Part shown: positions 8,388 through 16,596 of the stretch, one piece after another | Layout of the letters: every line of letters starts with the position of its first letter | How positions within the stretch are numbered: the first letter of the stretch is position 1 | NCBI GenBank assembly: GCA_009772965.1 | Contig: WPAF01000006.1 | Location: 1 to 57,381, forward strand | Length of the DNA stretch: 57,381 bases | Direction: 5' to 3' | Source: Candidatus Saganbacteria bacterium | GTDB lineage: Bacteria > Margulisbacteria > WOR-1 > XYC2-FULL-46-14 > WPAF01 | Program-made: the position numbers and the translations under genes | Notes under the pieces: generated by a model | What the model was told of the DNA's origin: nothing | The model's input: only the letters and a program-made list of their open reading frames with translations | The model's database searches: none

Positions 8388-9164
8388 ATGAAAAGAGTAT
8401 TTGCATTATTAGTGGTGTTTGCGTTTGTTGCAGCACTTGCAGCCCCGGTTTTCGCAGCTAATGTTGCGAAGCTGAAGGCCGATCTTAAAAAGCTTGAAGC
8501 CAAGTTAAAAGTAACGAAAGTTAAAAAAACAAAAGCTTCATTGCAAAAACAGATTGCGGCTCTAAAGAAAAAAATCGCGGCTGGACAAGTAATCGTTGCA
8601 CCACCACCGCCGCCACCAGCACCAGTTGCAGTTCCTCCGCCACCAGCTCCAATTAAAGCAGCGCCTGCTCCAGCTCAAGCCGGATTATTTGGCATGGGTT
8701 TGGAAACGGCAGCAGAAGTTGGCTTGCGAGCAGGGATGATCGGATTAAATGCTAATGTATTGTTAGCAGATCCAATCGGCATTGGTCCAATGATCGGCTT
8801 ACCAGCGAATGCTGTGAAGTATGTTCTCGGAGTAGGTTATGCTCAGGGAAAAGATACTGCCAGCAAAGATTGGAAAGCAGTCCCGTTGAATATTGGCGGT
8901 GTTATTATGTTGCCTGCTGATATGATGGGTGGCATTGAGTCATTCGTCAGCGGCGGGATTAACTATGTAGTCTATCGTACAGGGGCAGTTGGAGGGACAC
9001 TTGGCGGCGACATTTGCGCCGGCGTCCAGGGAGATTTAGGCTTGGGAGGAAAGACATTCGGTCAAGTTGGTTATTCGATCCTAAGATCGGGTACCAATGC
9101 GACAAAAGGAACCTTCTCGAGCAAGAGCTTATCGTTTATGGTAGGCCAAAAGATTATTCTGTAA
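8388..9164 (+). CDS. Exported coiled-coil/proline-rich protein with a beta-rich C-terminal domain
   Basis: Not assigned to a named family. Seen in 258 residues: a signal peptide ending near PVFAA (residue 23-24), a lysine/leucine heptad coiled coil (about 25-63), a proline-alanine-rich linker (about 68-98, with PPPPPPAP) and a glycine-rich C-terminal domain (about 100-258) of alternating hydrophobic strands ending in an aliphatic residue, like a small outer-membrane barrel. The coiled coil and extended linker would suit a protein bridging peptidoglycan and the outer membrane; this is inference. A consensus promoter and GGGAGGTGA ribosome site suggest it is abundant. It is monocistronic, with a hairpin plus T-run downstream. 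Confidence 0.8.
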   Translation: MKRVFALLVVFAFVAALAAPVFAANVAKLKADLKKLEAKLKVTKVKKTKASLQKQIAALKKKIAAGQVIVAPPPPPPAPVAVPPPPAPIKAAPAPAQAGLFGMGLETAAEVGLRAGMIGLNANVLLADPIGIGPMIGLPANAVKYVLGVGYAQGKDTASKDWKAVPLNIGGVIMLPADMMGGIESFVSGGINYVVYRTGAVGGTLGGDICAGVQGDLGLGGKTFGQVGYSILRSGTNATKGTFSSKSLSFMVGQKIIL

Positions 9165-9171
9165 TCTTAGC

Positions 9172-9235
9172 AGGGGACTTTATTCTTTAATGAAAACATG
9201 GAGACATTAGAGGGTTGGTCCCCTCGCTTTTTATG
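9172..9235 (+). terminator. Possible terminator after the exported protein gene
   Basis: A 7-bp inverted repeat, AGGGGAC at 9172-9178 and GTCCCCT at 9218-9224, is followed by CGCTTTTT. The 39-base loop is unusually long for an intrinsic terminator, so the call is tentative. Confidence 0.4.
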
Positions 9236-9237
9236 TT

Positions 9238-9266
9238 TTGTCATTTAAACAATATTCATCTATAAT
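9238..9266 (+). promoter_or_regulatory. amj promoter, probably leaderless
   Basis: TTGTCA (9238-9243), 17-bp spacer, consensus TATAAT (9261-9266). Tandem ATGATG begins at 9270, only 3 bases after the -10 box, so the second ATG (9273) coincides with the expected transcription start. No Shine-Dalgarno. Confidence 0.65.
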
Positions 9267-9269
9267 GAC

Positions 9270-10091
9270 ATGATGAATCCGATTATTATTGTTTGCATTT
9301 TTACCGGAATTATTCACTTTGCCGAATGTACCGCGTCTTCCCTGCGCTTGGCCGGAGTTAGGACTAAATCAATCGCGACATCTCTTTCTTTTGTTAATGC
9401 CACGCTTTTAGTGACTAGATTATCCAATATGCTTCAGGCTCCTTTTCTTGGAGGAATGGTTGATTCGGCAATTAATAGGGGCGATGTTTCGGCTTTGGCC
9501 GTAAATTTCCGTTTTATTATTTTTGCGGCTTTTTTGGGGAATTTATTCGCGGCGATATTGACTCCATTTTCCGTTTCTATTTTTGTTAAAGCAATTCTTC
9601 GTTTTGAAGAAATTGGTTCGGTTCCAAAATTAATTGTTTCGGCATTTAAGCCAAAAAACTTTTTTGCTATCATCAAGCGGTTCCGTCTTCCCAAAAAAAA
9701 TACTTTCGCGAATTTGTCATTAAAGGGAATGCCTCAGCTTTTTTTGTGGCTGAATTTAATAATGGTTTCAATATATGCGATTGGAGTGCTTTCGGCTTTG
9801 TACGCGGGATCAATGGTTCCTGAGTATCGCGTAACTGCAACCCAGCTTTCCGCGATAGTAAATGGACTTGCAACAATTTTATTGACATTGATGGTTGATC
9901 CCACCTGCGCGTTTATTACAGACCGGGCGATGAAAGGAAAAAGAAGCGAAAAAGATGTTCGCGCGATGGTTTTCTATATCATTTTAGGGAGAGTTGCAGG
10001 GACTTTATTATTATCGCAGTTGTTGTTTTTGCCGGCGGCTGAATATATTAAAACGGTTACTTTGATGGTTAAGGGAGCATTTGGCAATTAA
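9270..10091 (+). CDS. amj: Amj-family (DUF2837) alternative lipid II flippase
   Basis: Amj of Bacillus subtilis moves lipid II across the cytoplasmic membrane as an alternative to MurJ. This 273-residue protein matches the family in length and in its N-terminal block SLRLAGVRTKSIATSLS with the following TRLSNMLQAPFLG. About six hydrophobic segments are visible (near residues 5, 45, 78, 158, 195 and 235). The true start may be the second ATG (9273), since the -10 box ends at 9266. It overlaps ribF by one base (TAATG). Whether MurJ is also present cannot be told from this window. Confidence 0.78.
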   Translation: MMNPIIIVCIFTGIIHFAECTASSLRLAGVRTKSIATSLSFVNATLLVTRLSNMLQAPFLGGMVDSAINRGDVSALAVNFRFIIFAAFLGNLFAAILTPFSVSIFVKAILRFEEIGSVPKLIVSAFKPKNFFAIIKRFRLPKKNTFANLSLKGMPQLFLWLNLIMVSIYAIGVLSALYAGSMVPEYRVTATQLSAIVNGLATILLTLMVDPTCAFITDRAMKGKRSEKDVRAMVFYIILGRVAGTLLLSQLLFLPAAEYIKTVTLMVKGAFGN

Positions 10092-10984
10092 TGAAAGAGG
10101 CCGTTGTTGCGCTTGGAACTTTTGATGGCGTCCATTTGGGGCATAAAAGGATATTAAGCGATGCTGTTTCATACGCGAAAAAACATGGGCTTAAAAGTAT
10201 CGCTGTCACATTTAATCCCCATCCTCAGCAGATAATTATCCCCGAAAGAGGGCTTAAGCTTTTGACTACTCTTTCTGAAAGGAAAGAACTGATTAATGCC
10301 CTTGGCGTTGATGAAGTAATAACGATAAAATTTACAACCGGTTTTCAGAAATTATCTTATAAGGAATTTGCAGGAAAATATTTGGTAAAAAAAATTAAAG
10401 CCGCGGTGGTTTTTGCGGGGTATGATTTTGCCTTTGGCCATAATAGAAGCGGAGGAGTTGATCAGCTTAAAAATTTAGGCAGGGAATTCGGGTTTAAAGT
10501 AAAAATCGTGAAGCCGGTAAAAGAAACCGTGCCTGCCGGCAGGCAGGAAAAACACATTGTGAAATCAAGCCTGATCAGAAACTTAATATCGAGAGGAAAC
10601 TTTAATCATGCTATCCATTTGCTTGGGCATCCATTTCAAATTACAGGCAGGGTTATCCATGGGGTTGGCAGGGGCGGGGGACTGGGCTTTCATACCGCCA
10701 ATTTAAAAATCGAAAATCATAAGCTTTTACCCCAGCATGGCGTTTATCTTGGAAAAACCTTAGGCCGTAAATGCGTTGTTAACATTGGCGCCCGGCCGAC
10801 CTTTGGGTCAGGAAGCGTTGAAATCGAAGCGCATATATTGAATTTCTCAAAAAATATTTATGGGAAGAAAATAAAATTGCAGCTTTATAAAAAAATACGC
10901 GATGAAATTCAATTTAATGATGTTGAGGAATTAAAAGAAAGAATAAGAAAAGACATTGATATTTTAAAAAGATATGTGATATAA
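10091..10984 (+). CDS. ribF: Bifunctional riboflavin kinase / FAD synthetase
   Basis: Makes FMN then FAD from riboflavin. The 297-residue protein has the N-terminal nucleotidyltransferase domain (GTFDGVHLGHKR at 9-20, FNPHPQ at 41-46, KSSLIR at 158-163) and the C-terminal flavokinase domain (GRGGGLGFHTAN near 193-204, GVYLG, NIGARPTFG). Odd: residues 147-152, VPAGRQ, just before the catalytic SS-x-IR motif, are encoded by a 16-bp GC-rich palindromic repeat (10532-10547) that looks like an in-frame insertion. FAD made here would serve the flavoproteins in this window, such as NadB and the gamma-type subunit at 56546. Confidence 0.95.
   Translation: MKEAVVALGTFDGVHLGHKRILSDAVSYAKKHGLKSIAVTFNPHPQQIIIPERGLKLLTTLSERKELINALGVDEVITIKFTTGFQKLSYKEFAGKYLVKKIKAAVVFAGYDFAFGHNRSGGVDQLKNLGREFGFKVKIVKPVKETVPAGRQEKHIVKSSLIRNLISRGNFNHAIHLLGHPFQITGRVIHGVGRGGGLGFHTANLKIENHKLLPQHGVYLGKTLGRKCVVNIGARPTFGSGSVEIEAHILNFSKNIYGKKIKLQLYKKIRDEIQFNDVEELKERIRKDIDILKRYVI
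10532..10547 (+). repeat. GC-rich palindromic insertion inside ribF
   Basis: CCTGCCGGCAGGCAGG contains the perfect 12-bp palindrome CCTGCCGGCAGG. It encodes PAGRQ and sits in a variable loop of RibF. The same core and the same five residues occur in dnaX at 32191-32210. Confidence 0.75.
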
Positions 10985-10985
10985 T
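10956..10985 (+). promoter_or_regulatory. Internal promoter for rpsO-pnp
   Basis: TTGATA (10956-10961), 18-bp spacer, then an extended -10 TGATATAAT whose hexamer is 10980-10985. It lies across the ribF stop codon and would let rpsO-pnp be transcribed independently of amj-ribF. Confidence 0.55.
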
Positions 10986-11010
10986 CAAAGATGATGAATG
11001 GAGTTGAAAA

Positions 11011-11271
11011 TTGAAAAGAGAAGTAAAGACTAAGGTAATCGGCAAGTATAAAACCAGCAACGATGATACTGGTTCCCCAGAAGTGCAAGTAGCCCTTTTA
11101 ACCGAAAGGATTGGACAATTGGTTGAGCATTTAAAAGTCCATAAAAAAGACCAGAGCAGCCGCCGCGGGTTGCTTATACTTGTTGGCCAGCGCAAAAGAA
11201 TGCTTAATTATCTTCAAAACTATGATGCAAAGAGATACGATGCATTAGTCGGCTCACTCAGATTTAAATGA
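11011..11271 (+). CDS. rpsO: Small ribosomal subunit protein uS15
   Basis: An 86-residue primary rRNA-binding protein of the 30S subunit. The signature [15 protein letters not shown] (about 23-37), SRRGLL and the C-terminal [11 protein letters not shown] are clear. The start is TTG: an in-frame stop lies two codons upstream and GGAG precedes it by 7 bases, so no ATG is possible. It overlaps pnp in ATGA, the widely conserved rpsO-pnp pair. Confidence 0.96.
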   Translation: MKREVKTKVIGKYKTSNDDTGSPEVQVALLTERIGQLVEHLKVHKKDQSSRRGLLILVGQRKRMLNYLQNYDAKRYDALVGSLRFK

Positions 11272-13391
11272 TACAAAAGATTGAACTCCCATTTTCAGAT
11301 GGCCGCATAATATCTATTGAAACAGGCCGTGTTGCAAAAAAAGCGGGCGGTTCTGTTATTGTCAGGCTTGGCGATACAATGGTTCTTGCCGCGGCCACTG
11401 CTTCGGCTTCACCTAGAGAAGGAATAAATTTTTTCCCCTTGACAGTTGATTTTGAAGAAAAACTTTATGCAATTGGGAGAATTCCGGGCGGCTTTTTTAG
11501 GCGCGAGGGAAAACCTTCCGAAAAATCAATCCTAACTGGCCGCAAAGTTGACCGCACCATTAGGCCGCTTTTCCCTGAAGGGTACTTTCATGATGTTCAG
11601 GTAATTGTGACGCCTTTATCAGTTGATCAAGATAATCCTCCGGATGTTTTAGCGATAGTTGCGGCATCTGCAGCCCTTTCTATTTCTGACATACCATTTG
11701 ACGGCCCGATTGCCGGCGTTAGGGTTTGCAGAATTAACGGCGCCTTTGTCATCAATCCCACAAACGCTCAAATAAAGGAATCTGATCTTGACCTGGTAGC
11801 TGCAGGAACAAAAGATAAAATATTAATGCTTGAAGCCGGATGCAAAGAAATTTCAGAAAAAGATATTTTTGAAGCAATAAAATCAGGGCATGCGGTTATT
11901 AAAGATCTTATTAAGCTTCAGGAAGATTTAGTGTCAAAGGCAGGCAAGCCAAAGGCAAACCCTGTTTTTTACAAAGCAAATGATGAGATCAAAAAGTTTG
12001 TTTATCAAAACGCGGAAAAGAAAATCCAAGAAGCAATGAGAATTGCCGATAAAGAAAAGCAGAACAGCCAATTGAATAGTATTCAAGGCGAGCTTAAAAA
12101 GAAGGCGGAAGCTGAGCCAAAAATAGCGGAACTATTTATAAAAAAACCTTTCGATTATAAAAATGTGATTGAAGAAATTGAATATGACGCAATGAGAAAA
12201 ATGGTGCTGCAAGAAGGCAAAAGAATTGATGGAAGAGGGTTTAAACAAATAAGGGAAATTAAATGCGAGCTGGGCGTGCTTCCTCGCACCCATGGCTCAG
12301 CAATATTTTCAAGAGGCGATACGCAGGTATTGACTGTTGCAACGCTTGGATCGCCTGGTGAAGAGCAGAGGCTTGAAGGTTTGGATGTTGAAGAAACCGG
12401 AAAAAAATTCATGCACCACTATAATTTCCCGTCATATTCTGTTGGTGAAACCAGGCCTTCAAGGGGTCCTGGAAGAAGAGAAATCGGCCATGGCGCTTTG
12501 GCGGAAAAGGCTGTCCAACCGGTATTGCCGAATGAGGAAAAGTTTCCGTATACCCTGCGGTTAGTTTCCGAAGTTTTAAGCAGCAATGGTTCAACTAGTA
12601 TGGCTTCTACTTGCGGATCAACGCTTGCCTTAATGGATGCAGGAGTAAAAATCAGTAGCCCAGTCGCAGGGATATCTGTTGGGCTGGTGACGGGCGAAGG
12701 GAAAAATATTACTATTACAGATATTCAAGGCCTTGAAGACCATTTGGGAGACATGGATTTTAAAGTTGCCGGTACGCGCGAGGGAATTACTGCCGTACAG
12801 GTTGATGTGAAAATCAGGGGACTTTCATATGAAGTAGTTGAGCAGGCGCTTAGCCAGGCCAAAGAAGGAAGATTCTTTATCCTTGATAAGATGGAAGATG
12901 CAATCAAGGCTCCAAGAGAAGAGATGTCAAAATACGCGCCGAGGATTATTTCATTTGATATTAACCCTGAAAAAATCGGCATGGTAATCGGTCCCGGCGG
13001 AAAAAACATTAAAGCGATTATTGAGGAAACCGGCGTACAGATTGATATTGAAGACAGCGGAAAAGTTTTAATAACAACCGCGGACGCGGAAGCGGGAAAA
13101 CTTGCCAGGAAAAAAATCGAGGATATTACATTCGAACCAAAAATTGGAGATGTTTTTTCTTCAAGAATCGTAAGGATCACGAATTTTGGCGCTTTTGCCG
13201 AGCTTCCCGGAGGAAAAGACGGATTGATCCACGTCAGTCAAATCTCCCAGAATCGAGTTAACAAGGTTGAAGATGTCTTAAGCGTTGGGGACGAGGTAGT
13301 TGTAAAAGTAGTTGAAATTGACGACATGGGAAGAATAAATATTACATTAAAGGGAGTGACAGAAGAAGATAAAAAGCGTATAATTTCCTGA
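11268..13391 (+). CDS. pnp: Polyribonucleotide nucleotidyltransferase (PNPase)
   Basis: Phosphorolytic 3'-to-5' exoribonuclease and polymerase that degrades mRNA, usually with RNase E or Y. The 707-residue protein has two RNase PH domains (about 1-220 and 310-540) with the all-alpha linker, a KH domain (about 560-620, with [11 protein letters not shown]) and an S1 domain (about 622-690, with NFGAFAEL and LIHVSQI). This is the full family length. Translation is coupled to rpsO by a 4-bp overlap. Confidence 0.97.
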   Translation: MIQKIELPFSDGRIISIETGRVAKKAGGSVIVRLGDTMVLAAATASASPREGINFFPLTVDFEEKLYAIGRIPGGFFRREGKPSEKSILTGRKVDRTIRPLFPEGYFHDVQVIVTPLSVDQDNPPDVLAIVAASAALSISDIPFDGPIAGVRVCRINGAFVINPTNAQIKESDLDLVAAGTKDKILMLEAGCKEISEKDIFEAIKSGHAVIKDLIKLQEDLVSKAGKPKANPVFYKANDEIKKFVYQNAEKKIQEAMRIADKEKQNSQLNSIQGELKKKAEAEPKIAELFIKKPFDYKNVIEEIEYDAMRKMVLQEGKRIDGRGFKQIREIKCELGVLPRTHGSAIFSRGDTQVLTVATLGSPGEEQRLEGLDVEETGKKFMHHYNFPSYSVGETRPSRGPGRREIGHGALAEKAVQPVLPNEEKFPYTLRLVSEVLSSNGSTSMASTCGSTLALMDAGVKISSPVAGISVGLVTGEGKNITITDIQGLEDHLGDMDFKVAGTREGITAVQVDVKIRGLSYEVVEQALSQAKEGRFFILDKMEDAIKAPREEMSKYAPRIISFDINPEKIGMVIGPGGKNIKAIIEETGVQIDIEDSGKVLITTADAEAGKLARKKIEDITFEPKIGDVFSSRIVRITNFGAFAELPGGKDGLIHVSQISQNRVNKVEDVLSVGDEVVVKVVEIDDMGRINITLKGVTEEDKKRIIS

Positions 13392-13393
13392 TA

Positions 13394-14050
13394 ATGGATG
13401 GCTCAGCGGCAACAGTTGTAATATTAATTTTTGTTTTTTCCATAGTAGCTTCGGTAACCAATAAAACCCCTAAGACAACATCTGCTTTTAAAGAACCAAA
13501 ACAAGAAACATTTGATAACTATTCCCAATTTGATACTTCTCAAACTTATACGCAAACGGATATCAAGATTATTCCCGAACCGGTATTTCCTTTAGAAAAT
13601 ACTGAGGGCATTGTCCAGAATATAAAATCATTTATTTTAAAGTATGCTAAAAAAGTTGAAGAATGGGAAGCCCAGAGTATAGCTGATTCGATTTTAAAAT
13701 ACGGCCAAATTTATAATGTAAATCCCAAACTGGCGTGTGCTCTTATCGCCAGGGAATCAAGATTTAATCGGTTTGCCGTTTCCCCTTCAGGCGCCCAGGG
13801 ATTAGGCCAGCTTCTTCCATCAACAGCTGTTGGGCTTGGGGTTTATGATCCTTTTGACATTGACCAAAATGTAAAAGGGACGGTAAGATATTTAAAATCC
13901 CTGCTAGATCGTTTTGAGAATCCGGACAAAGTAACCTTTTCACTGGCTGGATACTTAGAGGGGCCAAATAATGTAAAAAAACGCGGAGGATTTAAGGGCT
14001 CTTCAAAGAAATATATCGAAGACATCTATAATATTTATCAGAAGATTTAA
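13394..14050 (+). CDS. Membrane-anchored lytic transglycosylase (SLT domain)
   Basis: Cleaves peptidoglycan glycan strands with 1,6-anhydro ends. Seen in 218 residues: an N-terminal transmembrane or signal-anchor segment (about 6-22), a low-complexity threonine/glutamine linker, and a C-terminal SLT domain with the catalytic glutamate in ALIARESRFN (about 118-127), GAQGLGQLLPSTA and the AGYLEGPNNVKK segment in place of the common AYNAGPG. It begins 2 bases after pnp, so it is probably read from the same message, and a palindromic repeat follows it. Confidence 0.85.
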   Translation: MDGSAATVVILIFVFSIVASVTNKTPKTTSAFKEPKQETFDNYSQFDTSQTYTQTDIKIIPEPVFPLENTEGIVQNIKSFILKYAKKVEEWEAQSIADSILKYGQIYNVNPKLACALIARESRFNRFAVSPSGAQGLGQLLPSTAVGLGVYDPFDIDQNVKGTVRYLKSLLDRFENPDKVTFSLAGYLEGPNNVKKRGGFKGSSKKYIEDIYNIYQKI

Positions 14051-14059
14051 AGATTATGT

Positions 14060-14117
14060 GTCATTCCCGCGTATGCGGGAATCTATTTTCTTAGATGCCC
14101 GTTTTCACGGGTATGAC
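14060..14117 (+). repeat. Dispersed palindromic repeat, copy 1
   Basis: Two hairpins in tandem: ATTCCCGCGTATGCGGGAAT, a short A/T spacer, then GCCCGTTTTCACGGG. The 58-bp unit is bounded by GTCAT and ATGAC. It lies 10 bases after the lytic transglycosylase gene and could act as a transcript-stabilising or terminating structure. Related copies are at 21148 and 34151. Confidence 0.75.
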
Positions 14118-14170
14118 AAAGGGATAGGCGGGTTGCTTTTTGGCATAATGATTGCTTAGTAATTATTTAC

Positions 14171-14740
14171 ATGATCAAGCTAAGCAATGAACAAAAAACT
14201 ACAGTTATAGGTTTAGTTTTAGCCATTTCAATCGGAAGCCTTCTTTATTTCTACAATCATTTCTTAAAACCGGCTCCAATATCTGAAATTATCATTGAAG
14301 AACCAGCCAAAACCGAAAAAATAGTAATTCATATCTGCGGAGAGATTAAAAAAGAAGGAGTTTATAAGCTAAATACGCAAGCCAGGCTTTTGGATGCGGT
14401 AAATCTTGCTGGAGGAATTTTAAAAACAGCCGATTTATCTGCAGTAAATCTTGCTGAACAGGTTAAAGACGGGCAAAAAATAGTAATCCCAAAAAAAGAA
14501 AATATAATTAATGAAGTTGCAGCCTCAAAAAAACAAGAAAACCTAAAAAAACCGGACAAAATCATTAATATAAACACCGCGACTATGGACGAGTTGGATT
14601 CTTTGCCCGGGGTAGGCCCAAAAACCGCGAAAAATATAATTGACTCAAGGCCATTTTCCAAAACCGAAGAACTCGTTTCGAAAATTAAAAGATTTGGAAA
14701 GAATAAGTTTGAAAATATTAAAGGCAGGATAACTGTTTAG
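14171..14740 (+). CDS. comEA: ComEA-type DNA-binding competence protein
   Basis: Binds incoming double-stranded DNA at the membrane for natural transformation. The 189-residue protein has an N-terminal transmembrane helix (about 10-28), an SLBB beta-grasp domain (about 50-105, VIHICGEIKKEGVYKL and LAGGILKTAD) and a C-terminal helix-hairpin-helix domain (about 130-185) with ININTATMDELDSLPGVGPK. It lies immediately upstream of comEC with a 1-bp overlap, the standard comEA-comEC order. Confidence 0.93.
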   Translation: MIKLSNEQKTTVIGLVLAISIGSLLYFYNHFLKPAPISEIIIEEPAKTEKIVIHICGEIKKEGVYKLNTQARLLDAVNLAGGILKTADLSAVNLAEQVKDGQKIVIPKKENIINEVAASKKQENLKKPDKIININTATMDELDSLPGVGPKTAKNIIDSRPFSKTEELVSKIKRFGKNKFENIKGRITV

Positions 14741-16596
14741 TGTTTAAAAGGCCATTAGTTTTAATTGCCATTATTTATGCATTGTTAATCATCCTAATTA
14801 GGCCGCAATTATCGGAAGAAAAATTAAACAAGGAAAAATTCGAAGTACCCGCAATTAAGGCAGTCAACGAACAAATAATCGGCTTATTTTCAAAAACCAT
14901 GCCAAAACCATTTGACTCATTGCTTGGAAGCATTATATTTGGTTCCGGCGCATCCCCGATAGATAATGACTTAAAAGAAGAATTCAGAAAGGTTGGCTTG
15001 ATCCATCTTCTGGTTGCTTCCGGAACGCAAGTTTCAATATTAATCGGGGTGAGCCTAGCATTATTGAGATATTTTAATTTGCCAATTGGAATGTCTGTGG
15101 CAATAATATCAATTATAAATATTATGTTTGCGGTTATGGCAGGATTGGGGGCATCAATAATACGCGCCGGCATTATGGGGGAGATAACTCTAATAGGATT
15201 GTTATTTAACCGCGAAAGCGAAATCTATACCTCAATGTCTTTGGCCGCGCTAATATTAATGATTGTTAATCCGTTAATTGTTTTCGATTTGGGTTTTCAA
15301 TTGACCTTTTTGGCAACCTGGGCGCTAATATATCTTGCCCCAAAAATAGAAAAACGGCTAATTGATAGGGGATACAATAAAATCTTAGCAGCTATGATGT
15401 CTGTTTCATTGGCTCCAATATTAGTTACAACGCCGATTACCTTATATAATTTTAACCAGTTTTCAATTATTTCTTTTGCGGCAAATGCGCTGGTTGTTCC
15501 CTGGGTTGAGTTATTGACAATAACTGGATTTATTTCAAGCGCCATAGGATTTATTTTTCCGCCCATCTCTGGGATTATAAATAACATACTTTATTTGCTG
15601 CTCATTTTGCTTAGGGAAATTGTTTTTACTTTTTCGAAGCTGCCGGGAGCATTCTTTTATGTTGTTTCCCCGCCGTTTATATTTATTTTATATTATTATG
15701 TTATCATGGTGCTGTTGGTTGAGGGATTTATGGATAAGATAAAGAAAAAAATCGCACTGCTTGTTTTAATTTGTTTAATTATCTGGACTGCCGCGCTTTC
15801 CCCAACCAATGCGCTAAATGAGCTAAAAATAAGCGTGATTGATGTAGGGCAGGGGGATTCAATTTTTATAGAATCGCCGTCAGGTAAAAATATGCTGGTT
15901 GATGGCGGGCCAAAATACAAAAGATCAGATGCCGGCATCCGATACGTTTTACCGTTTCTTCATAAAAAAGGGATAAACAAAATCGATATAATGGTATTAA
16001 CTCATCCCCATGATGACCATCTTGGGGGGCTTCCATCAGTTATTAAAGATCTTTCGGTTGGCTTGGTAATGGATTCAGGCCAAGCGCATACAAGTAAAAG
16101 CTATCTTGAGTTTTTAAAATTAATTGACAGCAAAAACATTCCATATAAATTAGCAAGGGCGGGAATGAAAATAGACCTGGGGGAGGGTGTAATAGGTGAA
16201 ATATTGCACCCCTCTGAGCCGCTTATTGAAAAATCGGCCTTAAATAATAATTCAGTTGTAATCCGCCTCAGCTATAAAAAGTTTTCTATTTTGCTGGCTG
16301 GTGATGCAGAGAGGGAGGGGGAAGAGAGAATATTAAAAGCCAAGGGCTATAACATAAAAGCAACAATTTTAAAAGCGGGGCATCACGGGAGTAAAACCTC
16401 AAGCTCTAGCGATTTCATTAAATCAATAAAGATTGCGCTGATTTCAGTTGGAGAAAAAAACAGGTTTTCTCATCCGCATCCTTCAACAATTAAAAGGCTT
16501 AATGATTTGGGAATAAAATACTATCGGACAGATTTGAACGGGAATATACTTGTAAAAACTGATGGAAATAACTACATTATCGAGACTCAGAAGTAG
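14740..16596 (+). CDS. comEC: ComEC/Rec2 DNA-uptake channel
   Basis: Inner-membrane channel that passes single-stranded DNA into the cytoplasm during transformation. The 618-residue protein has the competence domain with multiple membrane helices (about 45-365; VASGTQVSIL and the GAS-IRAGIMG region are characteristic) and a C-terminal metallo-beta-lactamase-like domain (about 365-618) with VGQGDS, the metal-binding THPHDDHLGG and AGHHGSKTSSS. The N-terminal OB-fold domain of longer homologues is short or missing. The start is GTG, sharing one base with the comEA stop. The 3' end overlaps the convergent SLH-barrel gene by 20 bp. Confidence 0.93.
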   Translation: MFKRPLVLIAIIYALLIILIRPQLSEEKLNKEKFEVPAIKAVNEQIIGLFSKTMPKPFDSLLGSIIFGSGASPIDNDLKEEFRKVGLIHLLVASGTQVSILIGVSLALLRYFNLPIGMSVAIISIINIMFAVMAGLGASIIRAGIMGEITLIGLLFNRESEIYTSMSLAALILMIVNPLIVFDLGFQLTFLATWALIYLAPKIEKRLIDRGYNKILAAMMSVSLAPILVTTPITLYNFNQFSIISFAANALVVPWVELLTITGFISSAIGFIFPPISGIINNILYLLLILLREIVFTFSKLPGAFFYVVSPPFIFILYYYVIMVLLVEGFMDKIKKKIALLVLICLIIWTAALSPTNALNELKISVIDVGQGDSIFIESPSGKNMLVDGGPKYKRSDAGIRYVLPFLHKKGINKIDIMVLTHPHDDHLGGLPSVIKDLSVGLVMDSGQAHTSKSYLEFLKLIDSKNIPYKLARAGMKIDLGEGVIGEILHPSEPLIEKSALNNNSVVIRLSYKKFSILLAGDAEREGEERILKAKGYNIKATILKAGHHGSKTSSSSDFIKSIKIALISVGEKNRFSHPHPSTIKRLNDLGIKYYRTDLNGNILVKTDGNNYIIETQK

